A stretch of DNA of 19,028 bases from assembly GCA_934643865.1 (NCBI GenBank), contig CAKUCX010000068.1:1-19028 (forward strand), given 5' to 3'. This DNA comes from an uncultured Kiritimatiellota bacterium. Its GTDB lineage: Bacteria > Verrucomicrobiota > Kiritimatiellia > RFP12 > UBA1067. The notes under the pieces were generated by a model. The model was not told where the DNA came from. It saw only the letters and a list, made by a program, of their open reading frames with translations, and ran no database searches. The position numbers and the translations under genes were made by a program. Positions 1 to 7,309 of this stretch are shown piece by piece. How positions within the stretch are numbered: the first letter of the stretch is position 1; each line of letters opens with the position of its first letter.

Positions 1-1
1 G

Positions 2-358
2 GCGGGCCCCTCGTCCGGCGCGCGCCTGGAGGAGGCCCTTGCGGCGGTGCGGCGCGGCGACTGGGCGGCGGCGGACCGCGTGCTGGACGGCCTGGAGAAG
101 GAGCGGCCCGACGCGCTCAACGTGCTGCTGCTCCGCTCCGCCGCGCAGGCGGGGGCGGGGCGCTTCTTCGCCGCGCGCCGGACGCTGGAGCGGGCGCAGA
201 AGGCGCACCCGGCGTCCTACCTGCCCTGCTACAACCTCGCGTACCTCGCGCTGCGGCTGAGCGACGACCGCGCGGCCGCGCGCGCCCACTACGAGGAGGG
301 GCGGGACAAGGGCGGCCCGCGCGACGAGGCCCTTGAACGGAGGCTGAACGCGAAATGA
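2..358 (+). CDS. TPR-repeat protein, C-terminal part (5' end outside window)
   Basis: The reading frame is open from the first bases of the window to a TGA at 356-358, so only the last 118 residues are visible and the true start lies upstream. The peptide is alanine/leucine-rich and helical. It shows the tetratricopeptide spacing of paired helices, for example WAAADRVLDGLEKERPDAL followed by a helix of small residues, then RRTLERAQKAHP and YLPCYNLAYLAL. TPR proteins are scaffolds for protein-protein contacts; no catalytic motif is visible, so the partner is unknown. The stop overlaps the next start as ATGA (355-358), implying translational coupling with the exported LolA-like protein and possibly a shared envelope role (inference). 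Confidence 0.75.
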   Translation, partial: AGPSSGARLEEALAAVRRGDWAAADRVLDGLEKERPDALNVLLLRSAAQAGAGRFFAARRTLERAQKAHPASYLPCYNLAYLALRLSDDRAAARAHYEEGRDKGGPRDEALERRLNAK

Positions 359-1146
359 AGATTCCCCGCACCCTTGCCGCCGCCGTCCTCTGCCTGGGGG
401 GCGTGCTTTCCGCAGACGAGGCGCCGAACGCCGCCGTCGAGGCTCTTGCCAACGACGCGAAGGCCCCGCCCGCGCTGACCGCCGAGACGCCCGCGCCCGA
501 GGTGCTGCGCATCTGCCGGGCCATGTTGCCGGCGCATCCCGTCGAGCTGAAGGGCTCGCTCATCCTCCGCTCGCGCAAGGGGATCGTCGCGCGCGAATAC
601 GACTACCGGCTCGTGATGCGCCGCGGCGCGGATGTGTCGCTGCTGACCATCCACCTGATGCCCCGGGGCGAGACGAACGAGATTGCCGCCGTCACGGTGA
701 CGCGCCGACCGGGCGCGCGGCCCGTCATTCGCCTGGCGAAGGCGGACGCGGCAGAGGCGGAGGTCATCGACTCTCCGCTCGCGCGCGTGCTGGAGACGGA
801 CGTGACATGGCTCGACCTCACCTTCGACTTCCTCTGGTGGCCGCACGCTGCCTACGAGGCGGCGCGCGAGGGCGAGAGCATCCACGGCCAGACGTGCGTC
901 GTCATCCTCGTCAAGCCCGACGCGGCGATCGACGGCCTCTCGGCCGTGCGCCTCTGGGTGGACAAGAAGACGGGCTGCCTGATGCAGGCCGAGCAGGTCG
1001 ACGCCTCCGGCCGGCCCATGCGCCGCCTGTGGGGCACGCGCGTCAAGAAGATGGACGGCCGCTGGATGGTCTCCGTCCTGGAGGTCGAGACGCTCGGCGC
1101 GCGCCACCGCACGAAGATCACCGTGGACGCGCTGCGCGATCTCTGA
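355..1146 (+). CDS. Exported outer-membrane lipoprotein-sorting (LolA-like) family protein
   Basis: This is a 263-residue protein. Residues 1-20 form a signal peptide: a short charged n-region (MKIPR), a hydrophobic core, and a likely cleavage after LSA. There is no lipobox cysteine, so a soluble periplasmic protein is expected. The segment WLDLTFDFLWWPH from residue 152, then HGQTCVVILVKP and LWVDKKTGCLMQAEQVDASG, matches what I recall of the uncharacterised 'outer membrane lipoprotein-sorting protein' family. That family has a LolA/LolB-like half-barrel and usually ends in a strand reporting on a modified product, here WMVSVLEVETLGARHRTKI. Known relatives are thought to bind lipids or lipoprotein acyl chains; the ligand is not shown here. 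The gene overlaps the upstream TPR gene by four bases, and the start ATG is fixed by that overlap and the signal peptide. A gap of 91 bases follows, carrying the next promoter. Confidence 0.75.
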   Translation: MKIPRTLAAAVLCLGGVLSADEAPNAAVEALANDAKAPPALTAETPAPEVLRICRAMLPAHPVELKGSLILRSRKGIVAREYDYRLVMRRGADVSLLTIHLMPRGETNEIAAVTVTRRPGARPVIRLAKADAAEAEVIDSPLARVLETDVTWLDLTFDFLWWPHAAYEAAREGESIHGQTCVVILVKPDAAIDGLSAVRLWVDKKTGCLMQAEQVDASGRPMRRLWGTRVKKMDGRWMVSVLEVETLGARHRTKITVDALRDL

Positions 1147-1219
1147 GCGGCGCATCCCGCCTCCCGAGGCGCGGTCTCGTGCCGCTGGATGCGTTCGGGG
1201 CGGATGCCCGGCGTCCGCT

Positions 1220-1230
1220 TGTGGTATACT
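1220..1230 (+). promoter_or_regulatory. Extended -10 promoter of the kinase gene
   Basis: TGTGGTATACT contains a TGn extension at 1222-1224 and a -10 hexamer TATACT at 1225-1230. No good -35 is present 17 bases upstream (GGATGC), as expected for a promoter relying on the extended -10. Transcription would begin about seven bases downstream, at or next to the ATG at 1238. Confidence 0.55.
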
Positions 1231-1237
1231 GGAAGAC

Positions 1238-2236
1238 ATGACACCGACAATCGAACGCTATGGCAGCGGGCACATCAACGAGACGTACCTCATGACGTGC
1301 CCGGAAGGGCCCCGGTACATCTTCCAGAAGATCAACACGTCGATCTTCCCAGACCCCGACGCGCTGATGGAGAACATCCGCCGCGTGACGGCGCACATCC
1401 GCGCGAAGCACCCGGACGACCCGCGCTGCACGCTCACGGTTCTCGACTACGCGAGGCCCTGGCGGCAGTACGTCTTCATCGAGGGGGCGCGCACGTATGA
1501 CCTCATCGAGCGCCCCGAGCAGGCGTTCAAGGTCGCGCAGGCGTTCGCGCGCTTCCAGAACGACCTCGCGGACCTGCCGGGTCCGCGCCTCCACGAGATC
1601 ATCCCGCACTTCCACGACACGCGCGCCCGCCTCGCCCAGCTCGACGCGGCGGCGCGGGCGGACGTGAAGGGGCGGCTGAAGGACGTTGCCCGCGAGATGG
1701 CGTTCGTCGACGCCCGCCGCGCCGAGGCCGGGCGCATCCTCGACCTCATGGCGCGCGGCGACATCCCCGAGCGCATCACGCACAACGACACGAAGATCAA
1801 CAACGTCATGCTCGACGACGCGACGGGTGCGGGCGTGGCCGTGATCGACCTCGACACGGTGATGCCCGGCTGCGCGCTCTACGACTTCGGCGACATGGTG
1901 CGCACCTCCACGGCCGCCGCCGCCGAGGACGAACGCGACCTCGAAAAGGTGTTCTCGCGCCGGGAATACTTCGAGCAGCTTGTGCGGGGTTACCTCTCGG
2001 AGGCGAAGTTCCTCAACGAGGCCGAGCGTGCGAACCTCGCGTTTTCGGGGCGGCTCATCACCTTCACGATCGGGGTCCGTTTCCTGACGGACTACCTTGC
2101 GGGCGACGTGTACTTCCACACGGCCTCGGCGGACCACAACCTCGTGCGCTGCCGCACGCAGTTCAAGATGGTCGCGTCGATGGAGGCGCAGGCGTCGGAC
2201 TACGAGGCGGTCGTGCGCGCCGCAGCGGGGCGGTAG
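1238..2236 (+). CDS. Phosphotransferase (APH fold), N-acetylhexosamine 1-kinase-like
   Basis: This 332-residue protein has the aminoglycoside-phosphotransferase kinase fold. The N-terminal nucleotide-binding start reads YGSGHINETYL. The catalytic loop is ITHNDTKINNVMLD, with H182 and catalytic base D184. The metal-binding loop is VIDLDTVMPG, with D204 and D206. The paired HNDTKINN and IDLDTVMPG signatures are those of NahK-type kinases, which phosphorylate GlcNAc or GalNAc at C1 in salvage of mucin or host-glycan sugars. The sugar specificity here is inference. The family often carries about 20 more residues before YGSGHIN, so this N-terminus is short. The promoter sits so close that 1238 is the only sensible start, and the mRNA may be leaderless. 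The exonuclease gene follows after two bases, which suggests cotranscription rather than a shared function. Confidence 0.8.
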   Translation: MTPTIERYGSGHINETYLMTCPEGPRYIFQKINTSIFPDPDALMENIRRVTAHIRAKHPDDPRCTLTVLDYARPWRQYVFIEGARTYDLIERPEQAFKVAQAFARFQNDLADLPGPRLHEIIPHFHDTRARLAQLDAAARADVKGRLKDVAREMAFVDARRAEAGRILDLMARGDIPERITHNDTKINNVMLDDATGAGVAVIDLDTVMPGCALYDFGDMVRTSTAAAAEDERDLEKVFSRREYFEQLVRGYLSEAKFLNEAERANLAFSGRLITFTIGVRFLTDYLAGDVYFHTASADHNLVRCRTQFKMVASMEAQASDYEAVVRAAAGR

Positions 2237-2238
2237 GC

Positions 2239-3054
2239 ATGGCGCCGGCGCGACAGGTGTGGGCGTTCGACTGCGAGTGGGCGCCGGACGTGGCGGCGGG
2301 ACGGCGGCTCTACCACCTCGGCGCGGACGTGCCGGATGACGAGGTGATGCGCGTGATGTGGGAGTACAGCCCGGACTACGACCGGGAGCGGAATCCCCAG
2401 CCGTTTCTCAAGACCGTCCTCTGCCGCATCGTCTCCATCGCGACGGTCGTGCGCGTGGAGAAGGGCGACAATGTGGAGCTTCACCTCTGGGCGCTGCCCG
2501 AGCGCCCCGAGAACCGGGGTGCGTCCGAGGCGGACCTCCTCGCGCGCTACCTGGAGAAGTTCGGCGAGGCGAACCCGCTGCTCGTGGGCTACAACTCGAA
2601 GAGCGCCGACATGCACATCCTCGCGCAGCGCGCGATCGTACACGGCCTGCGCCTCCCCGCCTTCGCGCGGCAGATGGAATGCAAGCCCTGGGAGATGAAC
2701 GCCTACGACCTCATGGACCTCGTGGGCGGGCGCGGGCGGGGCTACGGCTGCTCGCTCCACGAGATCGCGAACCTCTGCGGCATCCCCGGCAAGCTCGACA
2801 CGACGGGCGACGACGTGGCGGGGCTCTTCTACGGCGGGAGGGTGCGCGAGATCGTGCAGTACAACGTCTTCGACGCGCTCACGACCTACCTCCTGTGGCT
2901 GCGGGTGGAGCACTTCAAGGGCACGTTCACGACGGCGCGGTACGGCCAGGAGCAGACGCGCGTGCGCGACCTCCTCGCTGACGAGATGGAAAAGCCCGGC
3001 GGCGCCTACCTGCGCGCCTACGCCGACGCCTGGGACGCCGCGCGGCGCGGCTAG
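2239..3054 (+). CDS. Predicted 3'-5' exonuclease related to the PolB exonuclease domain
   Basis: This 271-residue DEDDy-type exonuclease shows three motifs in order. ExoI is FDCEW with D11 and E13. ExoII is LLVGYNSKSADMHIL with N119 and D124. ExoIII is YNVFDALTTYLL with Y208 and D212. The four acidic residues bind two metal ions and the tyrosine marks the DEDDy class. The pattern and length match the stand-alone 'predicted 3'-5' exonuclease related to the exonuclease domain of PolB' family, which lacks a polymerase domain. The expected role is removal of 3' nucleotides from DNA in repair; the natural substrate is not shown. The gene begins two bases after the kinase stop and ends tail-to-tail with nrdG on the opposite strand, the two stop codons sharing the palindrome CTAG at 3051-3054. 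Confidence 0.85.
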   Translation: MAPARQVWAFDCEWAPDVAAGRRLYHLGADVPDDEVMRVMWEYSPDYDRERNPQPFLKTVLCRIVSIATVVRVEKGDNVELHLWALPERPENRGASEADLLARYLEKFGEANPLLVGYNSKSADMHILAQRAIVHGLRLPAFARQMECKPWEMNAYDLMDLVGGRGRGYGCSLHEIANLCGIPGKLDTTGDDVAGLFYGGRVREIVQYNVFDALTTYLLWLRVEHFKGTFTTARYGQEQTRVRDLLADEMEKPGGAYLRAYADAWDAARRG

Positions 3055-3566
3055 GCGGGGCGTCCGCGCCCGTCCCTGAGGCGGAGGATGCGCTGGTTCG
3101 CGCTGCCGCGGAACTTGAGCGACGGGTCCTTGAGCGCCTCGACGAAGGGGCCGTCGACGAGGACGTCGACGAGGGAGAGGAACTCGTCCGTCACCTCCGT
3201 GCGCCAGCGCGAGGGTTCGGCTTCGGGCAGGAGGTCCTGTTCGAGGACGCAGCCCGTGTAGCACCAAATCGTCTTCGTGCCGCCGAACCGGGCGCGGAAG
3301 CGGCGGAGGAAGGGCACGAGCGCGCGCTGGTTGGCGGGTTCCATCGGCTCGCCGCCGAGGAGCGTGAGCCCGTCGATCCAGGGAGGATCGAGTTCGGTGA
3401 GCAGGAAATCCTCGGTCTTCGCCGTGAACGGCTCGCCGGCGGCGAAGTCCCACGTGTCGCGGTTGAAGCAGCCCTTGCAGCGGTGCGTGCAGCCGGAGAC
3501 GAACAGCGACACGCGAACGCCTTCCCCGTTCGCGATGTCGCTGCCGATGATGCCGGAGTAGTTCAT
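3051..3566 (-). CDS. nrdG: Anaerobic ribonucleotide reductase activating protein (radical SAM)
   Basis: This 171-residue protein begins MNYSGIIGSDIANGEG. The 4Fe-4S/SAM motif SGCTHRCKGCFN carries C26, C30 and C33 in the CxxxCxxC spacing, followed by the radical-SAM glycine motif LLGGEPM. NrdG uses S-adenosylmethionine and its cluster to generate the glycyl radical on NrdD, making the reductase competent without oxygen. Length and motif order are typical of NrdG. The gene starts 14 bases after the nrdD stop on the same strand. Only a weak GGCGGGG stretch precedes the ATG, so translation probably depends on coupling to nrdD. The large minus-strand frame running through it is open far upstream, but the ATG at 3566 matches the family N-terminus. 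Confidence 0.95.
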   Translation of the reverse strand: MNYSGIIGSDIANGEGVRVSLFVSGCTHRCKGCFNRDTWDFAAGEPFTAKTEDFLLTELDPPWIDGLTLLGGEPMEPANQRALVPFLRRFRARFGGTKTIWCYTGCVLEQDLLPEAEPSRWRTEVTDEFLSLVDVLVDGPFVEALKDPSLKFRGSANQRILRLRDGRGRPA

Positions 3567-3580
3567 CCCCGCCGAGGCCC

Positions 3581-5839
3581 CTAGCAGCCTTCGCGGTCGC
3601 CGAGGCAGTTGCAGCTCTCGTGCAGGCGCTCGGAGACGTGCAGCACGCGCTCCTTGATCTCCTGCGTGCGGCCCTGGTTCCAGAACTGGGAGCCGATGTA
3701 GCCGCAGGTGCGGCGGGCGACGTTCATCTTGTTCTGGTCCGTGTTGCCGCACTTCGGGCACTTCCAGACGAGCTTGCCCTCGGCGTCCTTCACGATCGCG
3801 ATCTCGCCGTCGAAGCCGCAGACCTGGCAGTAGTCGCTCTTCGTGTTCAGCTCGGCGTACATGATGTTGTCGTAGATGAACTGCATGATGGCGAGGACGG
3901 CCGGGATGTTGTCCTGCATGTTGGGGACCTCCACGTAGGAGATCGCGCCGCCGGGGGAGAGCGTCTGGAACTTCGCCTCCAGCGCGAGCTTGTCGAAGGC
4001 GTTGATCGGCTCCGTGACGTGGACGTGGTAGGAGTTCGTGATGTAGTTGCGGTCCGTGACGCCGGGGACGATCCCGAAGCGCTGCTGGAGGCACTTCGCG
4101 AAGCGGTAGGTCGTCGATTCGAGCGGCGTGCCGTAGAGCGAGTAGTCGATCGTCTCGGCGGCCTTCCACTTCGCCGTGTACTCGTTGAGCTTCTTCATGA
4201 TGTCGAGGCCGAGCGCCTCGCCCTCGAACTCCGTGAGCTTCCGGCCGATGAGGGCGTAGACGCACTCCCAGAGGCCCGCGTAGCCGAGGGAGAGGGTGGA
4301 GTAGCCGCCGTGGAGGTACTTGTCGATCTTCTCGCCCTTCTTGAGGCGCAGGAGCGCGCCGTGCTGCCAGAGGATCGGGGCGGCGTCGGAGAGCGTGCCC
4401 GTCAGGCGCTCGTGGCGGCACTGGAGCGCGCGGTGGCAAAGCTCCATGCGCGCGTCGAAGATCCGCCAGAAGGCCGCGAGGCGCTGCTCGTCCGTCGCGT
4501 TCTCGCCGGCCTCGCGCGCGGCGGAGAGGCCGATGTCGACGAGGTTGACGGTGACGACGCCCTGGTTGAAGCGGCCGTAGTACTTGGGCTTCCCGTTCTC
4601 GTCGAGGAAGGGCGTGAGGAAGCTGCGGCAGCCCATGCAGGTGTAGCAGTTGCCGTTGCCGCTCCGGTCGATCTTGTGCCGGAGCATGACCTTTTCGGAG
4701 ATGTAGTCCGGCACCATGCGCTTGGCCGTACACTTCGCGGCGAGCTCGGTGAGGTACCAGTAGGGGGTCCCCTCGCGCACGTTGTCCTCTTCAAGGACGT
4801 AGATGAGCTTCGGGAAGGCGGGCGTCACGTACACGCCGACCTCGTTCTTCACGCCCTTGATGCGCTGCTTGAGGACCTCCTCGATGATGACGGCGAGGTC
4901 CTTTTTCTCCTGCTCGCCGCGCGCCTCGTTGAGGTACATGAAGACGGTGATGAACGGCGCCTGCCCGTTCGTCGTCATGAGCGTGACGACCTGGTACTGG
5001 ATCGTCTGCACGCCCCGGACGATTTCGTCGCGCACGCGGCGCTCGACGATGGACGACACCTTGTCGGGGGTCGGGGCGACGCCGACGAGCGCCAGCTCCT
5101 CCTTGACCTCGCGCGTGATCTTCTCGCGGCTCACCTGCACGAACGGCGCGAGGTGGGTGAGGGAGATCGACTGCCCGCCGTACTGGTTGGAGGCGACCTG
5201 GGCGATGATCTGCGTGGCGATGTTGCAGGCGGTGGAGAAGGAGTGCGGGCGCTCGATCTGCGTGCCGGAGATGACGGTGCCGTTCTGCAGCATGTCCTCC
5301 AGGTTCACGAGGTCGCAGTTGTGCATGCGCTGCGCGTAGTAGTCCATGTCGTGGAAGTGGATGATCCCGCTCTCGTGGGCCTTGACGATGTCCTCGGGCA
5401 GCAGGAGGCGCTTCGTGACGTCCTTCGAGACGGCGCCGGCCATGTAGTCGCGCTGCGTGGAGTTCACGACGGGGTTCTTGTTCGCGTTCTCCTGCTTCGC
5501 CTCCTCGTTCGTGCAGTTGATGAGGGAGAGAATCTCGCCGTCCGTCGTGTTGTTCTGGCGCTTCAGCTCCTGGATGAAGCGATACTTGATGTACTTCTTC
5601 GCGACGGCGCTGCCGCCGGCCTCCATGATCTTCGTTTCGACGAGGTCCTGGATCTCCTCCACGTCAAGGGCGCGCGCATGGGCGCCCGCGAACTGCTCGA
5701 TCTGGGCGGCGATGCGCTCGATGCGCGCGTCGGTCAGCTTGTCGGCGTCCTCCACGGTCGCGTTGGCCTTGCGGATGGCGGCGGCGACCTTCGTGGCGTC
5801 GAACACGGCCTGGGAACCGTCTCTCTTGATGATGTTCAT
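3581..5839 (-). CDS. nrdD: Anaerobic (class III) ribonucleoside-triphosphate reductase
   Basis: This 752-residue enzyme reduces ribonucleoside triphosphates to deoxy forms for DNA synthesis in anaerobic cells. Residues 1 to about 90 (MNIIKRDGSQAVFDATKVAA onward) are an ATP-cone allosteric domain. The catalytic barrel includes HSFSTACNIATQI, where an active-site cysteine is expected. A four-cysteine zinc site lies near the C-terminus: C671/C674 (DYCQVCGF) and C694/C697 (WKCPKCGN). The glycyl-radical segment RRTCGYIG has G713 as the expected radical site. After it the protein ends with an unusual cysteine-bearing tail (C743, C745, C752). The ATG at 5839 begins the ATP-cone; AGGAAGGA lies 13 bases upstream and AAGG lies closer. 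The frame stays open further upstream but without family similarity. It forms an operon with nrdG, under an extended -10 promoter and an NrdR-like box pair. Confidence 0.96.
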   Translation of the reverse strand: MNIIKRDGSQAVFDATKVAAAIRKANATVEDADKLTDARIERIAAQIEQFAGAHARALDVEEIQDLVETKIMEAGGSAVAKKYIKYRFIQELKRQNNTTDGEILSLINCTNEEAKQENANKNPVVNSTQRDYMAGAVSKDVTKRLLLPEDIVKAHESGIIHFHDMDYYAQRMHNCDLVNLEDMLQNGTVISGTQIERPHSFSTACNIATQIIAQVASNQYGGQSISLTHLAPFVQVSREKITREVKEELALVGVAPTPDKVSSIVERRVRDEIVRGVQTIQYQVVTLMTTNGQAPFITVFMYLNEARGEQEKKDLAVIIEEVLKQRIKGVKNEVGVYVTPAFPKLIYVLEEDNVREGTPYWYLTELAAKCTAKRMVPDYISEKVMLRHKIDRSGNGNCYTCMGCRSFLTPFLDENGKPKYYGRFNQGVVTVNLVDIGLSAAREAGENATDEQRLAAFWRIFDARMELCHRALQCRHERLTGTLSDAAPILWQHGALLRLKKGEKIDKYLHGGYSTLSLGYAGLWECVYALIGRKLTEFEGEALGLDIMKKLNEYTAKWKAAETIDYSLYGTPLESTTYRFAKCLQQRFGIVPGVTDRNYITNSYHVHVTEPINAFDKLALEAKFQTLSPGGAISYVEVPNMQDNIPAVLAIMQFIYDNIMYAELNTKSDYCQVCGFDGEIAIVKDAEGKLVWKCPKCGNTDQNKMNVARRTCGYIGSQFWNQGRTQEIKERVLHVSERLHESCNCLGDREGC

Positions 5840-5927
5840 GGCGAACCTTGAGTCCTTCCTGTTTGAAGTTGTGTCACTGGAAATGATGGATGCCGCTCTC
5901 CCGCCTCGTTCGGGGGAACCTGAGGCG

Positions 5928-5956
5928 AGTGTACCATATCCGGCCGACCGGCACAA
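5928..5956 (-). promoter_or_regulatory. Promoter of nrdDG
   Basis: On the minus strand, TTGTGC (5956-5951) is separated by 17 bases from TACACT (5933-5928), which is preceded by TGG, an extended -10. The predicted start point lies about 80 bases before the nrdD ATG. The upstream edge of the -35 is eight bases from the nearest NrdR-like box. Confidence 0.6.
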
Positions 5957-5964
5957 CCCCAAAA

Positions 5965-6012
5965 GCACAAGATGTTGTGTCTCGCCGTTTTCGCGTTGTC
6001 TATATGTAGATT
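5965..6012. promoter_or_regulatory. Tandem NrdR-box-like operators upstream of nrdDG
   Basis: Box 1 (5965-5980, GCACAAGATGTTGTGT) matches the NrdR consensus ACACWATATATWGTGT at 13 of 16 positions. Box 2 (5997-6012, TGTCTATATGTAGATT) matches 9 of the central 10 positions but has weak outer bases. The boxes are separated by exactly 16 bases, giving 32 bases centre to centre. Paired boxes on the same helix face are the known arrangement for NrdR, the ATP-cone repressor of ribonucleotide reductase genes. No nrdR gene is in this window. Confidence 0.65.
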
Positions 6013-6124
6013 GCGACGGGATTGCGCCGATTCTGCGGACGTCAGGGTGGGCCCCGCGCCCGCGCGCCTCGGTCGTCCCGCCGCAGACGACGCCCGCCCG
6101 CCCCGCGATTCCCCCACTTTCCGA

Positions 6125-6153
6125 TTGCGGGGGACGCGGAAAAGGGTTAGAAT
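6125..6153 (+). promoter_or_regulatory. Promoter of ilvE
   Basis: TTGCGG (6125-6130), a 17-base spacer, then TAGAAT (6148-6153). No TGn extension is present, unlike most other promoters in this window. A strong AAGGAG follows at 6165-6170. Confidence 0.55.
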
Positions 6154-6180
6154 ATGCGCCCAGCAAGGAGAAATGTTGTC

Positions 6181-7212
6181 ATGGCCAAGAAAGCGGCGCC
6201 GAATATTGACTGGAGCAAACTCGGGTTCGGGTTCTCCGACGTGAACTGCCACATCCGCTATACGTGGAAGAACGGCAAGTGGTCGAAGCCCAGCTTCGTG
6301 AAGGACCCCCACATCACGATGCACATCGGCGCGAGCTGCCTCCACTACGGCCAGGAGTGCTTCGAGGGGATCAAGTGCTTTCGCCAGAAGAGCGGCAGGA
6401 TCGCGATCTTCCGCCCCGAGGAGAACGCGAAGCGCATGTACCGCACGGCGGTGCGCACCTGCATGGCGCCGGTGCCGGAGGAGATGTTCCTCGACGCATG
6501 CGAGAAGGTCGTGCGGCGGAACGCGGAGTACGTGCCGCCGTACGGGACGGGCGGCTCGATGTACCTGCGCCCGCTCCTGATCGGCACGGGGCCGCAGATC
6601 GGCGTCGCCCCGGCGAAGGAGTACACGTTCATGATCATGGTCATGCCGGTGGGCGCCTACTACAAGGGCGGGCTGAAGCCCGTGCGCGCGGTGATCTTCG
6701 ACGAGTGGGACCGCGCGGCGCCGCACGGCATGGGCGACGTGAAGGTGGGCGGCAACTACGCCGCGGGCATCTTCGCGCACGAGAAGGCGAAGAAGGAGGG
6801 GTGGCCGGTCGAGCTCTACCTCGACGCGAAAAGCCACAGGTACATCGAGGAGTTCGCGACGTCCAACTTCGCGGGCATCACGAAGGACGGCGTGTACGTG
6901 ACGCCCGACAGCTGCTCGGTGCTGCCGTCGGTGACGAACATGTCCCTCAAGCAGTGCGCGAAGGACCTCGGCATCAAGGTCGAGTGCCGTCCGGTGCCCT
7001 ACACGGAGCTGAAGAAATTCAAGGCGGTCGCCGCGCTCGGCACGGCGGTCGTGATCACGCCCGTGTGGGAGATCACGCGCGGCAAGCAGGTCATCAAGAT
7101 CTCCGACCCGGAGACCGTCGACCCGACCCTGCAGCGCCTCTACGACATGATCCAGGGCATCCAGTACGGCGATCTGCCGGACCGGCACGGCTGGTGCCAC
7201 GAGGTGAAGTAG
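6181..7212 (+). CDS. ilvE: Branched-chain amino acid aminotransferase
   Basis: This 343-residue fold-type IV PLP enzyme catalyses the last step of leucine, isoleucine and valine synthesis, moving an amino group from glutamate to the branched 2-oxo acid, or the reverse. Recognisable blocks are HIGASCLHYGQECFEGIKCF, YLRPLLIGTG, DVKVGGNYAAG with the predicted PLP lysine K188, and YIEEFATSNFAGI, whose glutamate and asparagine are conserved around the cofactor. Length fits the larger (eukaryote/Bacteroidetes-like) branch of the family rather than the shorter E. coli type (inference from memory). The ATG at 6181 is preferred over an in-frame ATG at 6154 because AAGGAG at 6165-6170 sits ten bases before it. 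It is a single-gene unit: the next gene has its own promoter. Confidence 0.92.
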   Translation: MAKKAAPNIDWSKLGFGFSDVNCHIRYTWKNGKWSKPSFVKDPHITMHIGASCLHYGQECFEGIKCFRQKSGRIAIFRPEENAKRMYRTAVRTCMAPVPEEMFLDACEKVVRRNAEYVPPYGTGGSMYLRPLLIGTGPQIGVAPAKEYTFMIMVMPVGAYYKGGLKPVRAVIFDEWDRAAPHGMGDVKVGGNYAAGIFAHEKAKKEGWPVELYLDAKSHRYIEEFATSNFAGITKDGVYVTPDSCSVLPSVTNMSLKQCAKDLGIKVECRPVPYTELKKFKAVAALGTAVVITPVWEITRGKQVIKISDPETVDPTLQRLYDMIQGIQYGDLPDRHGWCHEVK

Positions 7213-7242
7213 GCTCCTGGCCGCATTTTGTCGATTTCGGGC

Positions 7243-7271
7243 TTGATTTTCAGGTCTGAAAATGGCATAAT
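7243..7271 (+). promoter_or_regulatory. Promoter with embedded palindromic operator, small basic protein-prmA unit
   Basis: TTGATT (7243-7248), a 17-base spacer ending in TGG, then CATAAT (7266-7271). Inside it lies a perfect inverted repeat, ATTTTCAG-GT-CTGAAAAT (7246-7263), which overlaps the -35 and ends two bases before the -10. No T-run follows, so an operator is more likely than a terminator for ilvE. Confidence 0.55.
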
Positions 7272-7309
7272 GCTTGCTCAATTTTTCTGAAGAAAGAAGA
7301 GGTCCACAA

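Larger units (their letters stand above)
5840..6180. other. Divergent nrdD-ilvE intergenic control region
   Basis: These 341 bases carry no gene. Reading outward from nrdD they hold a leader of about 80 nt with a Shine-Dalgarno-like AGGAAGGA (5853-5860), the nrdDG promoter, two NrdR-like boxes (5965-6012), a GC-rich stretch at 6013-6124 in which I see no specific site, and the ilvE promoter with its AAGGAG. Confidence 0.8.

Noticed and set aside
3620..5851. 743-codon plus-strand frame opposite nrdD
   Set aside because: Its product is a repetitive Leu/Val/Asp/Arg-rich sequence typical of the complement of a GC-rich gene; nrdD on the other strand has full family motifs.
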